A DNA stretch of 64,000 bases from Paralvinella palmiformis. Its lineage: Eukaryota; Annelida; Polychaeta; Terebellida; Alvinellidae. The translations under genes were made by a program, and so were the position numbers. The stretch is from contig JAODUP010000450.1 in assembly GCA_025642065.1 (NCBI GenBank), positions 209,501 to 273,500 of the forward strand, written 5' to 3'. Every line of letters begins with the position of its first letter. The first letter of the stretch is position 1. Below the pieces are notes generated by a model, which was given only the letters and a program-made list of their open reading frames with translations, made no database searches and was not told the origin of the DNA. Shown here piece by piece: positions 46,908 to 58,430 of the stretch.

Positions 46908-48389
46908 GTTATGTTCATAACTTGTGAACTTAGAGTGAAGCCTCGATTTATTAAAGGTTTGACTTGTCATTGGTAGCTGGAAATACATTCGTATCTAACA
47001 TTTTGGCATTATCCATCAACAGACAACAATGTACATAGCGAACCTCCTTGCTGATTGAAATGTGTGCCTTTGTGTATTTATTAAATTTCCATTCATACAT
47101 ACCTGTTCATCACCTAGATGCTGAATTTTGTTAAAGCATTGTCTAATTACCAGATGGAGACGTAACTTAGGTTACAAAAATTGAATTCAGTAACAAAGCA
47201 ACGATCTGAAACTTGGTTTGCCGTCAAGAACGCGTCCTTGGAGTCGAACTTTGGTCGAATTTTCAAACATCATTTGCAATTATGGCATTTTTGCTAGAAG
47301 TTCACACATATTCTGACTTTCGACATCGTATGAATAATAAACTTGTAATTAGAATCGAACTTTATCTTCGACACCAGAATTACATATAAAACTAATTTTA
47401 AAATTTATAATTAAATAGCTCTATAACAGAGTATTTTTCTATTGAAGATTAACGATCAATGGAACGCCTGATATGAAGAGCACAAAAACACATTGGTGAT
47501 TACTTAGAATTTATTAACATCGGAGTATTTCAGAGCACACATCAAAGCTCTGTCATCAGTCAGTTAATGAACACCTTTTTACAACAATATTTATAATACT
47601 ATATGCGATCTGTTGCCATATTTATTGCTAAATCCTGAGCATTCAACAATAATGATTATTTTTCTCAGCTGAAATGAGGTTAAAAAGCATTAAATAAAGC
47701 ATTCCATGGTCAGGCAAATATAGATAGTATTTCACTTCATTGTCATCAGCAAGATATAAACCTACACGGAATGAAAGGTTGTGCACAGGATCACCTCAAC
47801 AGATTGAACATCGGATACAATGACCTATCGGTCACACGTCGGGTTAATCACCAGAGGTCGCATGCAGCACACGCGATGACGTTTCTGTTGGCCATTTGTT
47901 CCTCAATACTGAATACCATCCGACATTCTTCAGGGGTCACTCGTGTTTAGCCAATTTATGAGACCATCTACTGGTTGCATGTTCGATCTAGTGAACGTGA
48001 GCATTAACGCGATATGGCCGACGGTAGGAGGGGAGTGTGCAGTTCCACATAATATGTCTTTGGTTAAAAGCGGACACAACATCCCCATTTCTCATCCAGT
48101 AAAATAGCCATCTCCTAATATATTACATTACGACAAAATGAGATTCCCAGTTAAGCTAAACATGATGATGATTATGCAAAAAACCATGCAAGCAGATGTT
48201 AATTTTCCTTTGGACCAATCATATGTTTTTACATATTGGTGAAACACATCAGTGCAGCAAATAAGATTAATAGTTGGCAGTTCGACTAAAATAAATGTAA
48301 ACTAAATATTGAACTTTCTGATCATATCTGTATTATATATCAATTAAATATGTATCTCTTTATTAATTATTATAAAATTAATTTACTAT

Positions 48390-48390
<1 letters not shown>
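46906..48390. other. Intergenic, no recognised feature
   Basis: A somewhat CpG-richer patch at about 47800-48020 was noticed, but no exon or repeat could be assigned. Confidence 0.4.
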
Positions 48391-48423
<33 letters not shown>

Positions 48424-48631
48424 TTTATATAAAACAACTTATTACAAAGTGTTACATATTACATTATCGCTAGTACAAAAGAATATAACATCACATAAAA
48501 ATAATTTTCTCAGTGAGAAATTGGATGTACAGCTTATTATAGCACCTGTAAATAATATAATCCACATCCTTTGTCTAAAACATTCTATTTATTACATACT
48601 ATATCTGGTAGGTATACTGGCTGCTTACCTT

Positions 48632-48674
<43 letters not shown>

Positions 48675-48795
48675 CCATTTAATGTGATATATTTCTCATT
48701 CATACCGGATAGCAAATTATTTTACATAGACCTATATTAAAAGTACTAAGTACTATCGTATCACATTGTATCATCCGTTACCATCCTACAAATAA

Positions 48796-48832
<37 letters not shown>
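48391..48832. repeat. Three (TA)n microsatellites
   Basis: TA runs at 48391-48421, 48635-48671 and 48801-48832, with anonymous AT-rich DNA between. Confidence 0.95.
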
Positions 48833-48834
<2 letters not shown>

Positions 48835-49309
48835 GAGCATGTCCCGTGACCGCCCGTCTTTAGGGACTAAATGTTTTATTATATCAATACAAAGGATTCA
48901 GACCAATTTGCTTTCTTTTTCTTTGGTTATTATGCCGCAAACCTACCTTAAAAGATTATATACACTAAGTGGTATTCCCAACTGGCCTAAAGGTTGTCTC
49001 TTAAGGCAGGTTTTAACGCATCTCCGACAACGTATTAAAATTCCCGACTAACAAATTCCTACCCCAATATAAGGCTGGCATACGTAAGCCCTACCTACTG
49101 TTTGGGTTGCAGCCCGTATTACTGAACAGTCCATTGATATCCTTCGTTCCAGTATTACGTCACTTGTTACTACCGCATTCGCTGTCATTCGCTACCTATT
49201 TGATCACGTGATGCGAATTCCCGTCCAGTTAAAATCGATTATCTCCAAGCTGATGTCGTGTTGACCTAGTTCTTAAGCAGCGACCATCATCCGATGCAAC
49301 GGCTGCTTA
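48833..49309 (-). other. Probable 3' flank / UTR of gene B
   Basis: It lies directly after the gene B stop codon. The first minus-strand AATAAA noticed is at 48880-48875, which would give a 3' UTR of about 430-450 bases. A plus-strand open frame at 48833-49051 has no recognised homology. Confidence 0.35.
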
Positions 49310-49566
49310 CTACAAACATTTCTTGCCGATTTCGCAGATATAGAATCTGTATTTGTTGCAGTCGGTCATACGCCAGTCGGATGTTGTCGTGCGAACGTTC
49401 ACATGAAGGACGGTACAAACCTCCTGATCGCTGATTGGCTTGGGGACGATTTTTGTTTTCCAGTTTATATACTGTACGACGGGCTGGGCTAGTCGAGACT
49501 CGTGGTACCAGATCCACTGGTCGGCCGCCTTGTTGTACATAGCAGCTGTCCAAAACTCTTCTGCAT
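49310..49566 (-). CDS. Gene B exon 9: second half of the C-type lectin domain, with stop
   Basis: 257 bases, entering in phase 1, ending TGT TTG TAG. EEFWTAAMYN, WIWYHESR, YINW, EVCTVLHV, SDWRMTDC and FYICE follow the CTLD order. Neither EPN/QPD nor WND is present at the calcium and sugar site, so canonical calcium-dependent mannose or galactose binding is unlikely. Confidence 0.9.
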
Positions 49567-49630
49567 CTGAAGATGGTGAAAATATGGTCAGATTTGTGTG
49601 TGTATTTTCATATTTGTGAAGTCATTGTCA

Positions 49631-49676
<46 letters not shown>

Positions 49677-52319
49677 TGCCGTAAATTGTAACCTAAAACA
49701 AACTGTTCACCGATATTCATTCAACTGCAAATAAACTGGGTTCTAGAAACGATCAGGCTATTCTAGTTACTTCTTGGTCACATCAATATTGCGTAAGACC
49801 CAGGTAAGATGTAATTAAGAATAAAACTCTCTCAACTTCGAAATCTCATGACATTTGTTACGTAAGTAAACGAGACCGAAAATCCTGACTACAATAATCA
49901 GGATCAGCGGCAACAACCGAGCACGAACCAAAAACTTAAAGGGGCAATGTTTATCCCATTTAGAGAACGAACCAATACATTCAGGCTTATTCCGTAGAGA
50001 ATGAAGGGGAACAGTCTTCGGACATATGGCACGATCCAGGCATGATGTCTGCTTACCATCTTCCCGGATAGCTTTGGATCCATTTCCTGAGCGGAGTATC
50101 TCGTTCCGGATGAATCGTTCTTCGATCTCGGTTTCTATCGAAATGAGATGAGCGTTGAAGTCTTTGCGGCACCTGAGCTCCGCCACGCCCATCGAAACGA
50201 GTTCACGTCGTATCATATAACAGGATCCAACTCCGTAGGTTCCCGCCAGCATTCCGGTTGGACAAATCCCGGTCACAGAATTAGCTGGAATGGAAACACG
50301 CTCTTCGTCAAATTAAATCCCGATAAACGTGACATGGTGGATACTGTTATTTACAATTGTTTCGACTGGTTCAAGCCATTGTTATCGAGCAATAATTACA
50401 ACAACAACAACATTAATAAAACCTTACTACAACCGTTACCGTGTACAGACTTGCGGATGACATTGCGACAAATATGTAACCTATATCCAGTTCTAAATTG
50501 ATTCCTGATTAGACACAGAGAGATAAGTATACTCACAGTTGTAGATGGCATTTAAAGCTTGATGCATCTCCGTCACCTGGTTACTTAAGAGCTGTATCTT
50601 CAACTGAGCATCGTCTACCTTTTCTTCCACCACAGGTACATCACACTGGATTTCACCTACAGCAGTGGAATAAATAACTGGGGTTAAGGCTTTAGTACAA
50701 TATTTGATTCTGTAGAGATTGTATTAATGCTCGTCAATTTAAATTTCTACTTTCGAGTGTCGTTTTGCATACTATATTTTATTTAGAGTTATACCATGCT
50801 CTACGACATTAATTAGTTCCAAAAGCCGTGACGTAACCCTTTTTTTACGTAAATCGGATGTAATATCTAAAAATGTTTTAAAAGTGCCTTTCGGTATTAA
50901 TATTTAATTCTAGATACTTTTTATATCTCAATGAGTCTGTATTGTATTTTATTTTAAATTGTTTTTATCTTCTTTCATCTGATATGGTTAATTTATTTAT
51001 TTCAGGTCATTTTATTATAACGTATGTGACGTAACGTCGAATGTAATAGGCTGAATGACGTAAATCGCGTTATTAATGTATCCGTTTTCTCATTACATCA
51101 TGCCACGTATTTTAATTCAGGAACCCGTTCGTGTAGACATTTATCAAAGGAAATCAATAGGACTACTAGCTGTCAATCATTACTTCACTATATTACGTCT
51201 CATTGTTAATTATATTAACTAGGTCAAAGCTAGTTATTCATATTATCATAAGCGTTTATTGACAACTATCAGAAGAAAAACCAACCTAAATTTGGGGTGG
51301 TTCAGATTAATTTTACATAAATATTGATACACATATTATCACTCATTTAGTTCAGGTACTTATAAAGAAGAGATAATAATCTATTTCAGTATTTGATGAT
51401 AAAGATCTTGTATTTATCAAATGCTACTCATTGATCTATATGTGAAAAGGTTTTAAGTACATATAGGGATAGGTCATTCTATCTTTTTTGATTCATCGCC
51501 AACTTCTTATGCGGATGGGTTTAATGTGTTGTTGATTTAATTTTTTTATTTGGGGGGGGGTTAAGTTTTAATTCCAAGTAGTTTCTTCACCCGTATTCAT
51601 ATCGCACCAGGATATATCTGTCAGTCTAAAGATTATGTTTCTTTCGTTGTTAACTACACGAGGAACTACACAATTTAAACCAAACGAATACGATACCTTT
51701 TGTTCTTTTGTGGAAATATTCCGTATAGTTAAATCTAAACACTTCCTTCATTCCATCAAACATGGTATACAATTGAACCATTTATTTCACTAATTTCATT
51801 GAATGTTTTTTTCTTTTGTTTCTTATAGATGCCAAATAGAATGATACGTTGGTTACCACTATCTTCCCTGTACAGCTGTTGTTCTAATTTTAACCGAAAG
51901 TCTGGTTTATATTGACCTATTTTTTCCATCTAATCAACCCACCGATTTTAATAAATTCTTTTCTTTCTTCATATAATAAGTATTAAAAAAACCAATGGTT
52001 TATATGTGAATTTTATACCACATGTATCCAGCCATGCTTTTCGAAGACAGAAATAAACAATATTATGTTGTACAAATCCTTTTTAAATGATGATAACCTT
52101 TTAATTGTAACAGAAAATACATGTCTATAATATCACACATGTGTATGGTACTGATAGTATGTGTGCTTACCGCTAATAGGATTTTGTCCTATGATAACGG
52201 GTTCCCCAGGTGCTCCAGGTGGTCCTTGAGGACCAGGTGGGCCAGGTGGACCTACAATCTGATGAATGAATACGGAAATGATAAAACATATCTCACTAAT
52301 CCCGAGCACACACATACAC

Positions 52320-52359
<40 letters not shown>

Positions 52360-54237
52360 TACTTCATCATGTAATTGGTAATAAAATTGTCAATCATTGA
52401 ATGCTAAATTAAATAATCTTCATTAATTAAAATGTAATAGCAAAATATAAAGATGTTACTATTTATTGAACCATTCCGCTTGAAATCGAACTTTCTTACC
52501 TTAAGAAGTTTGATATTTTGATCGGAACAATCTGAAAGAGAAGAAAACACAGAACACACTATTTTAAATGTTCATCAAATTGTACAACATTATCGGATAC
52601 TATCCAACAAACAATGTATTAAGTGGAGACTTCAACGTTGAAATATTTGGAAGTTACGGACCTGGTTTCTGCTGACCGTTCATTTACCCATCGGTTGGTA
52701 TATTCAGCAGCATGTTTTTAAAACCTTCCTTCACGTTTACGAAGATTTGAAGAATATTATGTATGGTGTTCGATGTAATTATTTTATACGAAACGATTAG
52801 GGACGGTGGATAGATATACTGTGGAAGCATCCCAGAAATGCAGATGACGCCGAGATTCGAACTCTAACATAAATGTCGATAGATATTTAGGTATATGTTA
52901 TATTACTAATTATAAATACGATTCCCTATCCACTGCGTTTTAGGTTATCCAGATGATAACATACATAGCTCGGCGGCGCTATAGTGAGCTAATAGAACAC
53001 GAACTAGAAAAGACAGACCACAAACGGCTATAACTTACCCGTCGTCTCACAAAATCTCAGGTAGGTCTTGAACGATCTTGGCCATCGGACGTAATCCTTG
53101 TGACCGACTTCCATATCCTGACTGAAATCCGAAAAACGAGCATATCTCGAGTCGGTCAGGTAGAAGGAATAGGTCAAGTTAACGGCATCAAAGTCAAATG
53201 GTACCGGTATCCTAGATGCTTCTCTGGCCCATAATGCCAAATAGTCGTCGGCACCAATAGTAAATGATTCTCCGGATTGTTCCAGGTTGATGATACTCTG
53301 AGGTAATATATTTAAAAAAACATATTATAGCGTGGATATGGGAACTTTCTTATGCTGCTGTTTTACAGAGGCCACTTTTTTACATTCTGCTAGCTAAATA
53401 TGCCTTGTGACTTTCAATGGGATTGAGACAAAGTGAACGATGAAACACCCTTCAGACATAGTCAGGGCTGGGTTGAGTGAGTAAATGAGTGACTAGCTTG
53501 GTTTAGCTTTCCCCTATTATTTTCTGTACGTATATTTTTATCAATGTATAGGTTTAAAATGCATCAATTTCAGTACTCTGAGCCAAGTGTGTGTGTCTAT
53601 GTGCGTGTCTGTGTATGTGAGTGAGAAAGAGAGCGTGCGCGCTCGAGCGTGTCCAAGAGTGCACAAACAACTAACCTGTTCCTCCAGTCCAGTGGCGTAT
53701 TTATCAGAGGTTATAGATTTACTCCAGGATAGTCTATACTTCGATGTACGACCACTTGTACCGGGAACCCTTCGCCATACTTGTACTGCAAACTAAAAAA
53801 AAATGGACGATGTTTATACAAGTATATAACATAAGTATACGCTATGTACGGTTATATACTACAACAAAACGAACGACTTTTATAAAAGTATATTAACACA
53901 AGTATATGTTATGTACGGTCATACACTACAACAAAATGAACGACGTTTATACAAGTATATAACAAGTATAGTTATGTACTGTCATATACTACAACAAAAA
54001 GGTTGACGTTTATATAAGCATATAACATAAGTAAACGTTGTGTACGGTCATATACTACATATATCTGAGCGTGTGTTTTGCTGCGTGTATGCTTTAATTT
54101 GTATGAAATTCTAACTGTACGAATGTATGCGTATACAGTGATAATAATGTACTTCTAGGGTGACGAGGGCAATTACGCTGAGGACAATGAGAGATGAAAA
54201 ACAATGGTGTAAAACATAATCTAAGTTGAAAAATAGT

Positions 54238-54282
<45 letters not shown>

Positions 54283-54702
54283 CTTTAGCCAAATTATCCC
54301 TTTCTATCATAACGTCAATACTATTTCATCTCGAAGCATTCTTACTTACTGTATCTATGGTGTCGACAGGTGCACACAGTGTTATTAACAAGCCTTTGAC
54401 AGCTGTAACAGGATTTAGTCTGGCGTTGGCCTCTATCATAACGTAACCGGCTGAATCCATCAACTTCGTGTTGCAGCATTTCGGTTTAGCTGACGTGAAA
54501 TTAGGTCATGGTTGATTGTAAGCGAATAATGTTCGAAGACATAGATATGTTCGTATGTTTTTGTTGTTACTGTCTGCCTTAATGGTATGTAAACTGTATT
54601 CCGGAAGTTATATTTATTATGAGGAGATTCAAACTTTAAAAATAAATACGCGTTATGGCCTACTTCTGAGTATATTAGGTCGTAGCTGATGACAAAAAGC
54701 AG

Positions 54703-54740
<38 letters not shown>

Positions 54741-54843
54741 AAAGCTCATACTTACAATCGAACTCCAAGCCGGCTGCACTGAGCCCGATAAGACTGATGA
54801 TACAATAACCAGCAAGTAACCGGACTCTCTCGTCGCCAGCCAT
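49310..54843 (-). CDS. Gene B: secreted collectin-like protein (beta module, collagen, helical neck, C-type lectin)
   Basis: Nine coding exons read right to left: 54843-54756, 54489-54350, 53792-53676, 53297-53039, 52531-52500, 52258-52171, 50656-50537, 50284-50057, 49566-49310. All junctions are GT-AG and phases agree; the total is 1329 bases, 442 residues plus stop. Residues: signal peptide about 1-24; beta-rich module about 30-200; linker with one cysteine about 202-212; collagen triplets within 213-241; heptad-like neck 242-281; C-type lectin domain about 285-440. The order collagen, coiled neck, CTLD is that of collectins, which trimerise and bind sugars on microbes. The N-terminal module is not found in vertebrate collectins. 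An extracellular recognition role is inference. Confidence 0.88.
49635..49672. repeat. (TA)n microsatellite
   Basis: About 19 TA units in the last intron of gene B. Confidence 0.95.
50057..50284 (-). CDS. Gene B exon 8: first half of the C-type lectin domain
   Basis: 228 bases, phase 1 to 1, between TTCCAG and GTAAGC. GICPTGMLA and GVGSCYMIRRE suggest the long CTLD form with an extra N-terminal cysteine. CRKDFNAHLISIETEIEERF is the helix 1 to strand 2 region. Confidence 0.9.
50537..50656 (-). CDS. Gene B exon 7: alpha-helical neck
   Basis: 120 bases, phase 1 to 1. After QCDVPVVEEK, the segment DDAQLKIQLLSNQVTEMHQA has hydrophobic residues at heptad spacing, as in collectin necks that hold trimers together. 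Confidence 0.85.
50700..52160. other. Intron of gene B, no recognised feature
   Basis: AT-rich, with one G9 run at about 51554. No repeat or exon was identified. Confidence 0.5.
52171..52258 (-). CDS. Gene B exon 6: short collagen segment
   Basis: 88 bases, phase 0 to 1. Six G-X-Y triplets (GPPGPPGPQGPPGAPGEP), followed by VIIGQNPISG. It is very short for a collagenous stalk. Confidence 0.92.
52322..52358. repeat. (TA)n microsatellite
   Basis: About 18 TA units within 70 bases of the collagen exon. Confidence 0.95.
52500..52531 (-). CDS. Gene B exon 5: 32-base linker exon
   Basis: Between TTTCAG and GTAAGA; phase 1 to 0. It encodes CSDQNIKLLK, whose cysteine could link chains just before the collagen segment. 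Both splice sites are strong and the phase is required by its neighbours. Confidence 0.8.
52840..52960 (-). mobile_element. Possible SINE fragment, minus strand
   Basis: A B-box-like sequence (gagttcgaatctcgg on the minus strand, about 52852-52866) with a possible A box at about 52920-52940. Diverged and partial. Confidence 0.35.
53039..53297 (-). CDS. Gene B exon 4: end of the N-terminal beta module
   Basis: 259 bases, phase 0 to 1, between CCTCAG and GTAAGT. SIINLEQSGESFTIGADDYL, then LWAREASRIPVPFDF, a beta-rich stretch, and RFCETT. FTIGADDYLAL corresponds to FEVKKGDWIGF in gene A. Confidence 0.88.
53395..53470 (-). mobile_element. SINE body fragment
   Basis: gatgaaacacccttcagaca matches the 'tgaaggttgtttcatctt'-type body of the common SINE family in minus orientation. 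Confidence 0.4.
53676..53792 (-). CDS. Gene B exon 3: middle of the beta module
   Basis: 117 bases, 39 codons, phase 0 to 0. FAVQVWRRVPGTSGRTSKYR then LSWSKSIT. It is parallel to exon 14 of gene A (37 codons, phase 0 to 0, with WRQ). Confidence 0.88.
54239..54282. repeat. (CA)n-(TA)n microsatellite
   Basis: About 22 bases of CA then 22 of TA, in an intron of gene B. Confidence 0.95.
54350..54489 (-). CDS. Gene B exon 2: start of the beta module
   Basis: 140 bases, phase 1 to 0. SKPKCCNTKLMDSAGYVMIE, then VTAVKGLLITLCAPVDTIDT. The phase pattern and position match exon 13 of gene A. Confidence 0.87.
54700..54738. repeat. (TA)n microsatellite
   Basis: About 17 TA units just inside intron 1 of gene B; another lies at 54868-54914. 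Confidence 0.95.
54756..54843 (-). CDS. Gene B exon 1 (coding): signal peptide
   Basis: ATG at 54843 opens MAGDERVRLLAGYCIISLIG, with a hydrophobic core and likely cleavage near SAAG. The donor is GTAAGTATG, phase 1. An acceptor TATTTCAG lies just upstream (exon edge at 54852), so a 5' UTR intron is likely and the promoter lies further right, unlocated. Confidence 0.85.
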
Positions 54844-54865
54844 TCTGTACACCTGAAATAAATGA

Positions 54866-54917
<52 letters not shown>

Positions 54918-55079
54918 CAAGGTAGTGATAGATATCGTAAAAAATAAAATGAATAGCTCAACCATATGAATATACGTCGACAACAATGTACAATGATAGA
55001 CCGGTAAATGTACAACTCCATGGCTAGCCAGTTAATAAATAAATATACCAACTACATTAGACAAAATACCACCCAATAG

Positions 55080-55470
55080 AAAGCTGGGCTACCAAAGTAA
55101 ATACTATTATGAAACGTCTTCAAAGGCTGCCATTTCTTAAGTACTATGAAGCACCTGTCACATTAAGGAATCATAGTCAAAAGGGTCATCCAAATTCTTC
55201 TCGGTGTCGCCAATGGTGTAGAAATGTAGAATTCGATACCAAAATAGATAAATCTTCTTTCGACTCTAGAAAATCGCTAACCTAAATCTAACATTGAAAC
55301 TCATTTATTTACGTGTCGGTTATAGGTAAATGATAATCTACTTTAAAACGATCCATAGTTGGCGTTCATATGATAGACGACGACGCTGTTAGATACCTAC
55401 CAACTGACTAACAATATATACTATGGGGAGACTTCAACGCTAGAATAATAGGTAGGTCAGTGAAGACTAA
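55080..55470 (+). mobile_element. LINE endonuclease fragment
   Basis: A short piece containing WGDFNARI at about 55425-55450 within otherwise non-coding DNA. It fits a dead non-LTR element. A comparable scrap (SGDFNVEIF) is at about 52620-52655. Confidence 0.4.
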
Positions 55471-55583
55471 AAAGACTAGCTGTACGTTATCGATGCATAT
55501 CGGCCGAGGCAGAGGCGGGGGGAGGGGAAGTATCAATCACTGGTTTTCAACTCGGTACGAAGTCATAACCCTTTTCATGGCCA

Positions 55584-55679
55584 TCTTGTATCGTGGACAG
55601 CTTGTATCGTGGACACCTTGTATAGTGGTCACCTTGTTTAGTGGAGACCTTGTTTAGTGGAGACCTTGTTTAGCGGACA
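55584..55679 (+). repeat. 16-bp minisatellite, six copies
   Basis: Consecutive units of cttgtWtMgtggWSaS type: cttgtatcgtggacag, cttgtatcgtggacac, cttgtatagtggtcac, cttgtttagtggagac (twice), cttgtttagcggacac. Confidence 0.95.
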
Positions 55680-55734
55680 CCTCAATCACTTGGACATGGC
55701 CGTCGGACCAATGCGACTGATACACCAGTTGACC

Positions 55735-55935
55735 TTCTTAATTCGGGTCCGTGCTCTAGCAGTAGCGTGTTGGGCCACAGATCACTACCACTCGTGTTCG
55801 AATCTCGGCGTGGGCATATCTGAAGCTTGTTTCATCTTTGACGTCCCTTAATTACCTTTAGAAGTCGCTCTGTCCATTTAGCCTACCATGTACACAAAAG
55901 CGGCCGTAAAGCACCCCAATCAATCAATCAATCAA
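55735..55935 (+). mobile_element. tRNA-derived SINE of the common family
   Basis: gtccgtgctctagcagtagcg, B box gtgttcgaatctcggcgtgg, body as in 31345-31532, ending in four to five AATC units as the 3' tail. Confidence 0.85.
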
Positions 55936-56190
55936 TCTTAATTCGGTTCATCGTAATATTGTTTGGCCTCGCATGACCCGAACACATCGGCCAACTTTGC
56001 GTTGTCTCCTGGCTTCAGTGGCCTTTGTCTAAGCCAGTTGATTCGCGATTAGCTAGACTGGATCACAGACTATCAACGTTAACCGGTGCTTTTATTAAGC
56101 TGACACAAGTTAAATACAATTACTGCTGCGAACAGATGAAATATTAAACGTGTGATAACGTATAATTTCTGGGTATCCCTGAGCTGCTCT
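55936..56190. other. Intergenic, no recognised feature
   Basis: Upstream region of gene B between the SINE and a (TA)n tract. No exon could be supported. Confidence 0.4.
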
Positions 56191-56249
56191 TTAAATATAT
56201 ATATATATATATACTTTGTCCGTGGCACTAACATGAAAAACAGAATGAA

Positions 56250-56405
56250 TGAGCGAGTGAGCGAGTGAGTGAGTGAGTGAGTGAGTGAGTGAGTGAGTGA
56301 GTGAGTGAGTGAGTGAGTGAGTGAGTGAGTGAGTGAGTGAGTGAGTGAGTGAGTGAGTCAGTCAGTCAGTCACTCAATCAGTCAGTTAGTCAATCAGTCA
56401 GTCAG
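56250..56405. repeat. (GAGT)n tetranucleotide array passing into (GTCA)n
   Basis: About 108 bases of near-perfect GAGT repeats (56250-56358), then about 45 bases of GTCA/ATCA. Confidence 0.97.
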
Positions 56406-56875
56406 AGTAATTTTATTAACTTTACAATATCAACTCCTGCAATCACATGCCTTGTAAATAATAACAATAATTATAATAAATGTAATCAAATCGGCTCTGA
56501 TCCCACCTAAAACTTATGACAGAGAAGCTGTTCTGTAAAGTAATCAGGTGACCAAGCCAAACCTTTTTCAATGGTGAATGATGCATTCCATAAACTGATT
56601 TGATCCCATAAGTTGGAGGTCTGCACCGCAGCGCGGTATCCAATGTACCACAGGAACACTTAGACGTATACATACAGAAACCTTTACGTGAACAATTCCA
56701 AATTTGACTTGTTATATATCATATCCTATTGATATTGTTTCTATAATTGTTTTATATAATTATACAATATTGTATATGGAGTTCTGAAGCTTTCGATTTA
56801 ACAACCCTAACACCGAAACAGAATCATTCATAGAAAATATCCACCGAAGAAACATAAAGGTGTTTTTTACTAAAC

Positions 56876-57080
56876 ATACACACAACCACACACACTCACA
56901 CACACACACACACACACTTGTATATCGCCCCAGACGAAAGCAGGTTTGTTCATGACCAGAATTCATATACTGCATTATCCATGTGTGTGTGTGTGTGCGT
57001 GCGTCCGTGCGTGCTTGCGTGTGTGTGTGTGCATGTGTGTGTGTGCGCGCGCCCGCGCGCGCGCGCGTGTGTGTCTGTCT
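56876..57080. repeat. CA/TG repeats with a CG-alternating Z-DNA-prone tract
   Basis: A CA block at 56876-56918 and a TG/CG block at 56991-57075 that includes about 26 bases of nearly pure CG alternation. Confidence 0.95.
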
Positions 57081-58270
57081 AACACTATTTGGCTAGAAGC
57101 AATAAGATTGTTGTAATACAAATTCAATCGGTTGTTAAAACGGCGGAATTCAAAATCGACTTAAATAAAACCGTGCCCGACGTGAAATCTAATACACAGC
57201 GACAATGGTCGAAATTCTTGAAATTCTTCACTGGTACAATAACAGAACCCCTCCATTATGAGGATCCCCCACCACCACCACACACGGCTTACGTTTGGCG
57301 CTTCGTATTGTGATATTAGCCATCATTCTTCTGAAACGACCCTGAATACACGAAATCTACTACATGTCAGACGTTTGGGCGTAGCAATCGATAATGGTTG
57401 CAGGGACCTTGATAATCGATGAAGGTCACATGCCCACGCAGTAATAAATTCTTAGCGGCAATTTCAATGCGGCAAAACCATATGCCGTTTTATATTAGGT
57501 TTTTGACGTTGGGGTTGTCCTACCGGTACACATGTGTTTATTGTTGGGTTAGAAGCGGTGTCACACGATTGTGTGTGCGTGTGTTTGTGTGTTTGTGGGG
57601 GGGGGGTATGAGGGTTGGTAGGCGTTTGTTGACGCAGTATGAGATGTGTCTTACTTCAGAAAATAAACACGTTTGTGTGTATGCTTGGGCTGGGAGTGTT
57701 TTACATCACCAAATCAGTTCGGCATTATATAATGGGTGATATACGTGTTGTGTGTGATGGCCCATTAGGTAAGTTGTTGACAAAAATCTTCTTCCTCGTG
57801 GATTTTTGATAAAGTTCCCCGTTTAAAGAATACATTGCTCCCATACGCCGCAAGCTAAACATTAATCGTGACAAATACAGAAATATTACACTCTGATTTC
57901 AGACCCCTGAATAATCGTCCAGAGTTTGAATTCACGGTTCGAAATTCTCTGTGCCTGTGTCTCATCATACACCGTTAAAACATACACACACACACACATG
58001 CGCAGCTTCTTGCTTGTTTAATAAATAAAAAGATGCATGATATGAGAATCAAGTCGTGTTATTGGATTTTTCGAATATGTCCGTATCTTCTTTTAGAACG
58101 ACACATTATTTTTATTTACATTGTAAACGTATGTTTTTCTTCCTGGTCAGGTTCTTATATTTCTGTCATAATTTAGTGTTATTCAACAACATCGGGAAAA
58201 CCTGGGCCCTGCTTTTATATATCTAAATATACAACATGCAGACGCACAGAAAAATATAGTATTTATAAAT
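57081..58270. other. Intergenic, no recognised gene
   Basis: Contains a G9 run (57598-57606) and a 50-base stretch (57916-57965) similar to 25703-25750. Open frames at 57089 and 57419 show no homology I recognise. Confidence 0.4.
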
Positions 58271-58274
58271 ATTC

Positions 58275-58430
58275 CTGTTTTACTGCCGCCTTTGTTCACA
58301 CGATAGGCTGGATGAGCCGAACTAGCGCTAAAGGCAATAAGATGGTAGTGAAAGATGAAACACCCTTCAGATACAGCTAGCCAGATATTCGAACCCGGAC
58401 GCTAGAGATTTCTATAGCCAACTAAATCAC
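58275..58430 (-). mobile_element. tRNA-derived SINE, minus strand, diverged
   Basis: The reverse complement has the B-box-like cgggttcgaatatctgg, body 'gaagggtgtttcatctttcac', and the 'gctcatccagcctat' and 'ggcggcagtaaa' blocks parallel to the common family. Confidence 0.65.

Noticed and set aside
49815..50056. Continuation of the minus-strand frame past the lectin exon
   Set aside because: A strong donor at 50056 and the phase of the next exon show this part is intron.
50148..50501. 117-codon plus-strand open frame
   Set aside because: It is antisense to the C-type lectin exon of gene B and its intron.
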